Assembly: GCA_041879425.1 (NCBI GenBank)
Contig: CP090854.1
Location: forward strand, 930,001-994,000
Direction of reading: 5' to 3'
Origin: Vibrio pomeroyi
GTDB taxonomy: Bacteria > Pseudomonadota > Gammaproteobacteria > Enterobacterales > Vibrionaceae
Length of the DNA stretch: 64,000 bases
Under the pieces are notes generated by a model. It was not told the origin of the DNA and ran no database searches. It was given only the letters and a program-made list of their open reading frames with translations. Positions within the stretch are counted from its first letter, which is position 1. Each line of letters opens with the position of its first letter. Below, piece after piece: positions 56,900 to 64,000 of this stretch. The translations under genes were made by a program, and so were the position numbers.

Positions 56900-58345
56900 A
56901 TGAAGTGGTTGAGAAGTTTAAAGCCAAATTCCTTGGTTGCTCGAACCTTGTTACTGACCTTGTTGGCGGTGGTCATTGCTCAGGGTATCGCAACCTCTAT
57001 TTGGTATAGCGAATCTAAGCATAAGGAGTTGGAAGGGATTCGTTCGGCCTCATCGAGCATGGCGAACATGTTTGCTTCAACGGTGACTTTCTTTCAGTCT
57101 TTGCCCGTCAAATATCGTCATATCGTGTTGGATCAGATCCGCAATATGGGCGGTACGCGCTTCTTCGTCTCTTTCAACAAAGAGGCATTGATTGTCGAGC
57201 CGATACCCGATACTCGCTTAAAAACCGCCTCGATAGAGGCCATAGAAAGTGTGTTGAGTAGCAAGCTTAATAAAGTGGAATCAGTACGTGTCGATTTCTC
57301 TCGCCCAGAGCATCTTCGATTACTTAAAAATGACATCTACTTGAGCGATCTCCCTCGATCGTGGGCGCATCACACCTTAACCTTAGAACCTCTTAATCCG
57401 CCGATTCTGGTTGTGCAGATTGAATTAGCCAGTCATGAATGGGTCTACATTGCAGCACTGTTACCTGCACCTTACGTAAAACTGGATGACACTATTCTTG
57501 GTCGTGAACAGGTGATCTTCTTGCTCTCTTCAACACTCATTCTATTGGTGTTGACCTACTTAATGATTCGTCGCCAAGTGCGCCCGCTCAAGAAACTTGC
57601 AAGAGCAGCCAATGAAATGAGCATGGATATTCAGCAGCCTCCGCTTAAAGAAGAAGGGGCAACGGAACTGGTCACGGCAACCCGAGCCTTTAATCGCATG
57701 CAGCAGCGGATTCGTCGTTATGTTGCTGACCGAGAGCATTTGTTCTCAGCTATCTCTCATGACTTGAAGACGCCAATTACCCGTTTAAGGCTTCGAGCTG
57801 AGCTATTGGAAAATGAGGTCAAGAAAGACAAGTTCAACAAGGATTTAGATGAGCTTGAGATGATGGTGAAGGGCGCATTACAAGCGGTAAGAGATACTGA
57901 CCTTCACGAAAACAACGCCATTATCGATCTCAACGAGATGATGCTTTCTGTAATTGAACTGCACAACCAACATCAAACCTTGGTTGAGTTTGAACCCATA
58001 GTGGTTGAACCGTTAGTTGCCAAACCACTAGCGATTAAACGTGTGCTCACCAACCTTATCGATAACGCGGTGAAATACGGCACATCAGCTAAGGTCGATA
58101 TCAGCAGTGATTCGGTGTGGGTTATCGTGACGATTCAAGACCACGGCAAGGGTATTCCTGAAGACAAACTTGAACTAGTGTTTGAACCTTACTTCAGGCT
58201 TGCGACCGACGACCAAGGACACGGTTTAGGGCTCGGGATCTGCCGAAATATCCTGCACGGACACGGCGGAGATCTCATTATTCGTAACTCCCCTCAAGGC
58301 GGCCTAGAAGCCAAAGTCTATATACCAAGAGGCCTAGAAGTGTAA
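56900..58345 (+). CDS. sensor histidine kinase, GtrS-like
   Basis: 481 residues. Two membrane helices (residues about 14-37 and 209-228) bracket a periplasmic sensor of about 170 residues. A HAMP region (RRQVRPLKKLARAANEMS), H-box with His287 (FSAISHDLKTPITRLRL), N-box (RVLTNLIDNAVKYG) and G-boxes (DHGKGIP, GHGLGLGICRNI) follow. Pairs with the regulator upstream. The stop lies inside a 22-bp inverted repeat that precedes the transporter genes. Confidence 0.9.
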   Translation: MKWLRSLKPNSLVARTLLLTLLAVVIAQGIATSIWYSESKHKELEGIRSASSSMANMFASTVTFFQSLPVKYRHIVLDQIRNMGGTRFFVSFNKEALIVEPIPDTRLKTASIEAIESVLSSKLNKVESVRVDFSRPEHLRLLKNDIYLSDLPRSWAHHTLTLEPLNPPILVVQIELASHEWVYIAALLPAPYVKLDDTILGREQVIFLLSSTLILLVLTYLMIRRQVRPLKKLARAANEMSMDIQQPPLKEEGATELVTATRAFNRMQQRIRRYVADREHLFSAISHDLKTPITRLRLRAELLENEVKKDKFNKDLDELEMMVKGALQAVRDTDLHENNAIIDLNEMMLSVIELHNQHQTLVEFEPIVVEPLVAKPLAIKRVLTNLIDNAVKYGTSAKVDISSDSVWVIVTIQDHGKGIPEDKLELVFEPYFRLATDDQGHGLGLGICRNILHGHGGDLIIRNSPQGGLEAKVYIPRGLEV

Positions 58346-58365
58346 TGTAACAATTGTGTTACATT
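58344..58365. promoter_or_regulatory. 22-bp inverted repeat before the sugar ABC operon
   Basis: AATGTAAC (58344-58351) and GTTACATT (58358-58365) are perfect inverted arms around AATTGT. It starts on the last bases of the kinase gene, about 90 nt before the binding-protein ATG, where an operator is expected. The spacing differs from a CRP site (TGTGA-N6-TCACA). Candidate binding site of the neighbouring response regulator. Confidence 0.6.
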
Positions 58366-58455
58366 GGGCTTACCTTTTGTTTCAATCCTAAAAATCAAAA
58401 TAAGTAGACTCTTTATTGAACCGGACGTCGAGTCCGCTAAACATGGAAGATAATA

Positions 58456-59703
58456 ATGAAAATCAATAAAACCCTACTTACTCTATCTCTTCTTGCTGCC
58501 TCAACATTTTCTCAAGCTGGTGAGGTGGAAGTGCTTCACTGGTGGACTGCCGGTGGCGAAGCAAAATCCGCTGCGGTACTGAAAGAGATGATTGAAGAAC
58601 AAGGCCATACATGGAAAGACTTTGCAGTGGCTGGTGGCGGCGGTGAAAGTGCGATGACCGTTTTGAAAACGCGAGCAGTATCAGGCAACCCACCGTCTGC
58701 CGCGCAGATCAAAGGTCATGATATTCAAGAGTGGGGTGGTTTAGGTTTTCTAACGTCTCTCGATGCAACGGCGAAACAAGAACAGTGGGATGAACTACTG
58801 CCGGAAGTGGTCACTAAAGTGATGAAGTGGGACGGCGAGTATGTAGCGGTTCCTGTTAACGTTCACCGTGTTAACTGGCTTTGGGCTAACCCTGTTGTTT
58901 TAGAAAAATCAGGCGTTACCGTTCCAACCACATTAGACGAATTCTTCGTGGCGGCAGATAAGATCAAAGCGGCAGGTTTTATTCCTCTGGCTCACGGTGG
59001 CCAACCTTGGCAAGACGCGACAGTCTTTGAAGCGGTAGCACTTGATGTCCTAAGCAGTGAAGACTACAACAAAGCGTTCGTTGATCTTGATATGGACGTT
59101 TTATCTGGCGACAAAATGGTGGAAGTGTTCACCAAGTTCAAAAAGATGCGCGACTACATCGACAGCAACTCGCCAGGTCGTGATTGGAACGTCGCAACCT
59201 CAATGGTTATCAATGGCGAAGCTGCAATGCAAATCATGGGTGACTGGGCGAAAGGTGAGTTTACTGCAGCAGGCAAAGTGCCGGGTAAAGACTACATCTG
59301 TGCACCGGCTCCGGGTACTGACGGCCAATTTACCTTCAACATCGATAGCTTTGCGTTCTTTGAGTTGAGTGACAAAGAGAACCAAAAAGCGCAGCAAGAT
59401 CTCGCGAAAACCATTCTTACCAAAGATTTCCAAGAAGTATTCAACCTGAACAAAGGCTCAATACCAGTACGTCTCGATATGGACATGTCTAAGTTCGACC
59501 AATGTGCGTTGGATTCAATGGCAACCTTCAAAGCAAGTGCAGAATCTGGCGATCTCGTTCCGAGTATGGCTCACGGCCTAGCGACGACAAGCTACGCTCA
59601 AGGCGCTATCTATGACGTTGTGACCAACTTCTTCAATGAGAAAGATGCCGATCCAAAAGAAGCGGCAGCTAAGTTAGCGAAAGCAGTGAAAGCGGCTATC
59701 TAA
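58456..59703 (+). CDS. sugar ABC transporter periplasmic binding protein, GtsA-like
   Basis: 415 residues with a signal peptide ([15 protein letters not shown]) and a family-1 sugar-binding fold. [20 protein letters not shown] and [20 protein letters not shown] match the glucose/mannose-binding group (GtsA of pseudomonads, glucose-binding protein of Thermus). [14 protein letters not shown] and [10 protein letters not shown] are also typical. Captures sugar for the two permeases downstream. Two hairpins follow before the next gene, likely raising its mRNA level relative to the permeases. Confidence 0.88.
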   Translation: MKINKTLLTLSLLAASTFSQAGEVEVLHWWTAGGEAKSAAVLKEMIEEQGHTWKDFAVAGGGGESAMTVLKTRAVSGNPPSAAQIKGHDIQEWGGLGFLTSLDATAKQEQWDELLPEVVTKVMKWDGEYVAVPVNVHRVNWLWANPVVLEKSGVTVPTTLDEFFVAADKIKAAGFIPLAHGGQPWQDATVFEAVALDVLSSEDYNKAFVDLDMDVLSGDKMVEVFTKFKKMRDYIDSNSPGRDWNVATSMVINGEAAMQIMGDWAKGEFTAAGKVPGKDYICAPAPGTDGQFTFNIDSFAFFELSDKENQKAQQDLAKTILTKDFQEVFNLNKGSIPVRLDMDMSKFDQCALDSMATFKASAESGDLVPSMAHGLATTSYAQGAIYDVVTNFFNEKDADPKEAAAKLAKAVKAAI

Positions 59704-59708
59704 TCTCA

Positions 59709-59759
59709 TTTGGTTTAACACCAAACCCCCAGGGTGGGTAGGCTCGTAGGGAGCCTATC
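59709..59759 (+). repeat. two hairpins between binding-protein and permease genes
   Basis: TTTGGT-TTAAC-ACCAAA (59709-59725) and GGTAGGCTC-GTAGG-GAGCCTATC (59737-59759, one G-U). Neither has a T-tail, so they look like 3'-end stabilising or partial-termination structures as often found after ABC binding-protein genes. Confidence 0.6.
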
Positions 59760-59847
59760 TGCTCTTCATTCCCAATTCTAATATGCGTGATGCTGATGTG
59801 GTGCCGAGAGGCAAGCCATCGGCTCGATTGTGCAACAAGGATAAGTT

Positions 59848-60786
59848 ATGGAGCATGTTTTGACTGAGTCGACTCCAAAACCCACAAGAAGCCAGCCTGC
59901 GCCCAAGCCTAGCTTTGCTGACAGGTTGCAACATTGGTTACCCAAGATTGTACTGGCGCCGACCGCGTTAGTGACTGTGGTGTGTATCTACGGCTATATA
60001 TTCTGGACGGCGGCGCTGTCGTTTACGAATTCTCGATTTTTACCGAGTTTCAACTTTGTCGGTTTAGCTCAATATGAAAAGCTGATGGACAACGATCGCT
60101 GGATAACCTCAATCACCAATCTCGGTGTGTTTGGTTTTCTGTTCATGGCAATTGCTATCTTGCTAGGTGTGGGTTTAGCGGTATTGCTTGACCAGAACAT
60201 CCGCCAAGAAGGCGCGATTCGTACCATCTATTTATACCCAATGGCCTTGTCATTCATCGTGACGGGTACAGCTTGGAAATGGATTCTGAACCCGGGTCTT
60301 GGCATTGAAAAACTGATGCAAGATTGGGGCTTTACCGACTTTAAATTTGATTGGTTGGTCGACTCTGAAATGTCGGTCTACACCTTAGTGATTGCGGCGC
60401 TTTGGCAGTCTTCAGGCTTCGTGATGGCGATGTTCCTAGCAGGTCTTCGTGGCATTGATTCTTCAATCATCAAAGCCGCTCAAATTGATGGGGCAAGCTT
60501 ACCCACTATTTATCTCAAAATCATTCTGCCTTGCTTGCGTCCTGTGGTTTTCAGTGCGGTGATCATCACCTCACACATTGCGATTAAGAGTTTCGACCTT
60601 GTGACCGCGATGACAGCGGGTGGCCCAGGTTATTCATCGGATCTTCCTGCGCTATTCATGTACGCACACTCGTTTACGCGTGGACAGATTGGCCTTGGTG
60701 CTGCCAGTGCGATGATGATGCTTGCGGGTATTTTAGCGATTCTCGTGCCTTACCTTTACTCTGAACTTAGGGAGAAAAAGTCATGA
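59848..60786 (+). CDS. sugar ABC transporter permease, GtsB-like
   Basis: 312 residues, six membrane helices, with the MalF-type ATPase-contact loop (IIKAAQIDGASLPTIYLKIILP). Cytoplasmic N-terminus of about 30 residues rich in Pro/Lys. Forms a heterodimer with the next gene product. Overlaps it by 4 nt (ATGA). Confidence 0.91.
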   Translation: MEHVLTESTPKPTRSQPAPKPSFADRLQHWLPKIVLAPTALVTVVCIYGYIFWTAALSFTNSRFLPSFNFVGLAQYEKLMDNDRWITSITNLGVFGFLFMAIAILLGVGLAVLLDQNIRQEGAIRTIYLYPMALSFIVTGTAWKWILNPGLGIEKLMQDWGFTDFKFDWLVDSEMSVYTLVIAALWQSSGFVMAMFLAGLRGIDSSIIKAAQIDGASLPTIYLKIILPCLRPVVFSAVIITSHIAIKSFDLVTAMTAGGPGYSSDLPALFMYAHSFTRGQIGLGAASAMMMLAGILAILVPYLYSELREKKS

Positions 60787-61640
60787 TGAATAACATCAAC
60801 TTTGCTCGAATGTTTATCTATTCAGCACTGCTTTTCTTCTGCTTGGTTTACCTAATGCCGCTGTTCGTGATGGTACTGACGTCATTCAAAACTCTGCCTG
60901 ATATCAAGGCGGGAAACTTGATGAGTTTACCAAAAGAGTGGGTATTCGATGCTTGGTATAAAGCGTGGGACACCGCGTGTACTGGCGTTAAATGTGAAGG
61001 CATCAAAGGCTACTTTTGGAACTCATTTCAAATGGTGATACCTGCGGTTGCGATCTCAACATTGCTCGGTGCATTCAATGGCTACGTGGTAACCAAGTGG
61101 CAATTCAGAGGTTCAAACCTGTTCTTTAGCTTGCTGTTGTTTGGCTGTTTTATTCCGTTCCAAGTTGTGCTTCTGCCAATGGCGACCATGCTCGGCAAGA
61201 TGGGTTTAGCAAACACGACCATCGGTTTGGTGATTGTGCATGTTATCTACGGCATGGCGTTTACGACTCTGTTTTTCCGTAACTTCTACATCTCGATTCC
61301 GGATGAATTGATCAAAGCAGCAAAACTGGATGGTGCAGGCTTCTTTACCATTTTCTTCAAGATCTTATTGCCGATCTCTACACCTATCATCATGGTGACG
61401 GTGATCTGGCAGTTCACTGCAATCTGGAACGATTTCCTGTTCGGGGTGGTGTATTCAGGCTCAGAGACTCAACCAATCACCGTGGCATTAAATAACTTAG
61501 TCAACACCAGCACGGGCGTTAAAGAATACAACGTCGATATGGCTGCCGCGATTATCGCCGCACTGCCAACGTTGTTGGTGTATGTCTTCGCAGGAAAATA
61601 TTTTGTTCGTGGCCTAACGGCAGGATCAGTAAAAGGATAA
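60783..61640 (+). CDS. sugar ABC transporter permease, GtsC-like
   Basis: 285 residues, six membrane helices, MalG-type coupling loop (ELIKAAKLDGAGFFTIFFKILLP). The periplasmic loop near residue 60 contains a Cys pair (DTACTGVKCEGIKG), also found in related glucose permeases. Translation coupled to the previous gene. Confidence 0.91.
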   Translation: MMNNINFARMFIYSALLFFCLVYLMPLFVMVLTSFKTLPDIKAGNLMSLPKEWVFDAWYKAWDTACTGVKCEGIKGYFWNSFQMVIPAVAISTLLGAFNGYVVTKWQFRGSNLFFSLLLFGCFIPFQVVLLPMATMLGKMGLANTTIGLVIVHVIYGMAFTTLFFRNFYISIPDELIKAAKLDGAGFFTIFFKILLPISTPIIMVTVIWQFTAIWNDFLFGVVYSGSETQPITVALNNLVNTSTGVKEYNVDMAAAIIAALPTLLVYVFAGKYFVRGLTAGSVKG

Positions 61641-61646
61641 TTACCC

Positions 61647-62759
61647 ATGGCAACATTAGATTTAAAACAGATCCGTAAAACCTATCGCAACGCGGACAAC
61701 GAAACGTTAAAGGGCATCGACATCAGTATCGATTCGGGGGAATTTTTGATACTTGTCGGCCCTTCGGGGTGTGGAAAATCCACCCTAATGAACACCATTG
61801 CTGGGCTAGAAAATATTAGCTCGGGTGAAATCGTGATTGATGGTGTTGACGTGGCTCAGGTTGAACCTAAAGACCGCGACATCGCGATGGTATTTCAGTC
61901 TTACGCGTTATATCCAAACATGACGGTACGCGGCAATATCGCCTTCGGCTTGAAGATCCGCAAGATGCCACAAGACGAAATCGATGCAGAAGTGAATCGA
62001 GTCGCTGAGATGCTGCAAATTGAGCAACTGCTTGATCGTAAACCATCACAGTTATCTGGTGGTCAGCGCCAGCGTGTCGCGATGGGACGTGCACTAGCGC
62101 GTCGTCCTAAGCTGTATCTGTTCGATGAGCCACTTTCTAACTTGGATGCCAAGCTGCGTGTTGAGATGCGTCACCAGATTAAACGCCTTCACCAAAAGCT
62201 GAACACCACCATTGTTTACGTGACTCATGATCAGATCGAGGCAATGACTCTGGCTGATCGTATCGCAGTAATGAAAGATGGTGAATTGCAGCAACTTGGC
62301 ACACCGCAAGAGATCTACACCAAGCCAAATAATATGTTCGTGGCGGGCTTTATGGGGTCACCATCCATGAACTTCATTAAGACTATGGTGGATTTGGATG
62401 AGGAACAGAATCCGATCATCAAAGTAACGGGTACGGCTGAGCAAGAGCACCACATTCGTTTACCACAAAGTATGCGTGAGCAAGATGGCAAAGAAGTGGT
62501 GATTGGCCTGCGCCCTGAACACATAACCGAGCAGGAAAGTGAAGATGTGTCGGCAACGACCAAGCTAGACTTGCAGTTAGAAGTGCTAGAACCAACAGGG
62601 CCAGATACGATTGCGATGGTGAAAGTGAACGACCAAGAAGTGGCATGTCGTTTGTCACCGGAATTTGAAGTGTCAGTTGGGCAAATGGCGCCGCTGCATT
62701 TTGATTTATCAAAGGCGGTATTCTTTGATGCTCAGACTGAAGCGAGAATTGATTTCTAG
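61647..62759 (+). CDS. sugar ABC transporter ATPase, GtsD/MalK-like
   Basis: 370 residues: Walker [13 protein letters not shown], signature [15 protein letters not shown], Walker [14 protein letters not shown], switch His ([11 protein letters not shown]), and the C-terminal OB-type regulatory domain (VIGLRPEHI). CUT1-type ATPases such as this may serve more than one permease. Last gene of the operon. Confidence 0.93.
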   Translation: MATLDLKQIRKTYRNADNETLKGIDISIDSGEFLILVGPSGCGKSTLMNTIAGLENISSGEIVIDGVDVAQVEPKDRDIAMVFQSYALYPNMTVRGNIAFGLKIRKMPQDEIDAEVNRVAEMLQIEQLLDRKPSQLSGGQRQRVAMGRALARRPKLYLFDEPLSNLDAKLRVEMRHQIKRLHQKLNTTIVYVTHDQIEAMTLADRIAVMKDGELQQLGTPQEIYTKPNNMFVAGFMGSPSMNFIKTMVDLDEEQNPIIKVTGTAEQEHHIRLPQSMREQDGKEVVIGLRPEHITEQESEDVSATTKLDLQLEVLEPTGPDTIAMVKVNDQEVACRLSPEFEVSVGQMAPLHFDLSKAVFFDAQTEARIDF

Positions 62760-62801
62760 TTTTTTGAGACAGTAGCTCAATGAGAGGCTAAGCTTAAACA
62801 A

Positions 62802-62848
62802 AGACAGTATCACTAACTTATAATAAGTAACGTGATGCTGTCTTTTTT
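62802..62848 (+). terminator. terminator of the sugar ABC operon
   Basis: AGACAGTATCAC (62802-62813) pairs with GTGATGCTGTCT (62832-62843), one mismatch or G-U, with an inner ACTTA/TAAGT stem and a run of T to 62848. Confidence 0.88.
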
Positions 62849-63001
62849 GTTGTTTTAGCCTGTTTTATTTCCTCACGAAAACAGAGGGATAAACGAGATA
62901 AATGGATTAACTGCAATAATATCGCCAAATAGCCTCTGTTAGCTCTATAAAGCTGACCGAGAACAGCGTAGGATCGCGCTACTTTAGACCAAATACTAGG
63001 T

Positions 63002-63015
63002 TGCACATTAGTGCA
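63002..63015. repeat. inverted repeat upstream of the HflX-family gene
   Basis: TGCAC-ATTA-GTGCA, perfect 5-bp arms, ending 15 nt before the start codon. May be an operator or a leader hairpin near the ribosome site. The preceding 62849-63001 shows no gene. Confidence 0.4.
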
Positions 63016-63030
63016 TAAACAGAAGAATAC

Positions 63031-64000
63031 ATGAAACTAACAGCAAAACCCTCAGCTAGTAACGCTTTACTTATTTCTATTACGACACCGGACTTCAAAG
63101 GTGACGAAGCAAAAGAGTCTCTTGCCGAACTTGCTCGCTTAGTAACAACCCTAGGGTTTAAAGTGGTCGGTACACAATCACAGCACCACAGTTCAACACA
63201 ACGACAAAACGTGTTGGGCGCAGGTAAGCTTGCAGAAATTGCACACCTAACCGGTTACCAAGGTTCGATTGAAGAAGCCGAAGATGAAGACTTTATCGAT
63301 GAGTCTTTTGATTTTCGCGCTGGTATCGATGAGTTAGATTTTGATGATCTTCCATCTGAAGACGTGGAGTTTGGTACTGCTGACGTAGTGGTATTCGACT
63401 GTGATTTGAGCCCATCTCAACTGCGTAACGTAGAAGCTCACTTGGGTGTCGAAGTGTTTGACCGTACTGGTATCATCATCGAAATCTTCAGCCGCCATGC
63501 TCGCACTCGTACCGCACGTCTGCAAGTTGAAATCGCTCGCCTAAACTACCTGGTGCCTCGACTGCGTGAAACGGCCGACGGTGATAAAGAACGTCAAATG
63601 GGTCAGGGTGCTGGTGAAACTTCACTAGAGCTAGACCGCCGTAAAGTTCGAGATCAAATTGCTGCGCTTAAGCGTGAGCTGGTTAGCGTGCAAGACGAAA
63701 TGAAGAACCGACGCACACAGCGTTCGGAGCTTTTCACTGTTGCTCTGGTTGGCTATACCAACGCGGGTAAATCTTCGATGATGCGCGCTATGACCGCAAC
63801 CGAAGTGAGCGGTGAAGATAAGCTTTTCGCAACCCTAGATACCACGGTTCGTGCTCTTCAGCCGATCACTCAGCCGCGTATCCTAGTGTCAGATACGGTG
63901 GGTTTCATCAAGAAACTACCACACGATCTGGTTGCTTCGTTCCACTCAACGCTAGCAGAAGCGCACGATGCTTCGTTACTGCTTTATGTGGTTGATGCTT
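63031..64000 (+). CDS. HflX-family ribosome-associated GTPase (3' end outside window)
   Basis: 323 residues visible, frame open to the window end. N-terminal HflX domain (NVLGAGKLAEIAHL, VVVFDCDLSPSQLRNVE, VFDRTGIIIEIFSRHARTR), linker GQGAGETSLELDRRK, then the GTPase domain with G1 at residues 241-249 (GYTNAGKSS), G2 LFATLDTTVR and G3 DTVGFIKKLPHDL. HflX splits stalled or stressed ribosomes. Unusual: an acidic insert at residues about 76-115 (rich in Glu/Asp) splits the HflX domain. It is not beside hfq, the usual hflX neighbour, so it may be a second HflX-type paralogue. ATG at 63031. Confidence 0.88.
   Translation, partial: MKLTAKPSASNALLISITTPDFKGDEAKESLAELARLVTTLGFKVVGTQSQHHSSTQRQNVLGAGKLAEIAHLTGYQGSIEEAEDEDFIDESFDFRAGIDELDFDDLPSEDVEFGTADVVVFDCDLSPSQLRNVEAHLGVEVFDRTGIIIEIFSRHARTRTARLQVEIARLNYLVPRLRETADGDKERQMGQGAGETSLELDRRKVRDQIAALKRELVSVQDEMKNRRTQRSELFTVALVGYTNAGKSSMMRAMTATEVSGEDKLFATLDTTVRALQPITQPRILVSDTVGFIKKLPHDLVASFHSTLAEAHDASLLLYVVDA

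Noticed and set aside
58344..58365. CRP-binding site reading of the inverted repeat
   Set aside because: Arms are TGTAAC/GTTACA with total core spacing two bases longer than TGTGA-N6-TCACA, and the G at the key position is A.

Overview
The window looks like chromosomal DNA from a Vibrio, probably close to the V. splendidus group (a guess from gene content and sequence feel, not a search). The evidence is the gene order: a polar-flagellum block flrABC-fliEFGHIJKLMNOPQR-flhB-flhAFG-fliA, followed without a break by cheYZAB-parC-parP-cheW and then the ccmABCDEFGHI cytochrome c maturation operon. This is the arrangement known from vibrio chromosome 1. Nothing in the window looks like a prophage, insertion sequence, integron or CRISPR array, and no tRNA or rRNA gene was recognised.

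Layout. 1-23.2 kb: flagellar regulators (FlrA cut by the left edge, FlrB/FlrC two-component pair), basal body, switch, export apparatus, hook-length control, polar placement and number control (FlhF/FlhG) and sigma-28 (FliA). Three sites with correct sigma-54 (-24/-12) spacing stand before fliE, fliK and flhA, so the block is probably read as at least three FlrC/sigma-54-dependent units. 23.2-30.9 kb: the chemotaxis core with the polar array-positioning proteins ParC and ParP and a DUF2802 membrane protein. 31.1-38.2 kb: heme delivery and attachment to c-type cytochromes (Ccm system I). 38.4-47.8 kb: envelope lipid and fatty-acid genes: mlaA, two tandem fadL-type outer-membrane channels, an ECF sigma factor with a membrane-bound DUF3379 partner, and the fadIJ beta-oxidation operon with a FadR-type operator on its promoter. 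48-56 kb: mixed housekeeping genes: M16 peptidase, sixA, smrB/prmB (divergent), a LysE-type exporter, a 33-residue membrane ORF and selO. 56.1-62.8 kb: a two-component system and a four-gene sugar ABC transporter resembling the gltR-gtrS-gtsABCD glucose uptake cluster of pseudomonads. 63.0 kb to the right edge: an HflX-family GTPase, cut by the window end.

Most noteworthy: an unannotated, highly structured transcript candidate (about 43882-44045) between the ECF sigma gene and fadI. It has a promoter-like -10, a hairpin with a UUCG loop, a hairpin with a GAAA loop and a strong intrinsic terminator ending in nine T, although no plus-strand gene lies upstream of that terminator. Other points of interest are a (GAGCCA)17 microsatellite that sets the linker length of ParP, three copies of a [16 protein letters not shown] motif in the CheA linker, an intrinsic terminator inside the flagellar operon between fliG and fliH, and a 22-bp inverted repeat between the sensor kinase and the sugar ABC operon.
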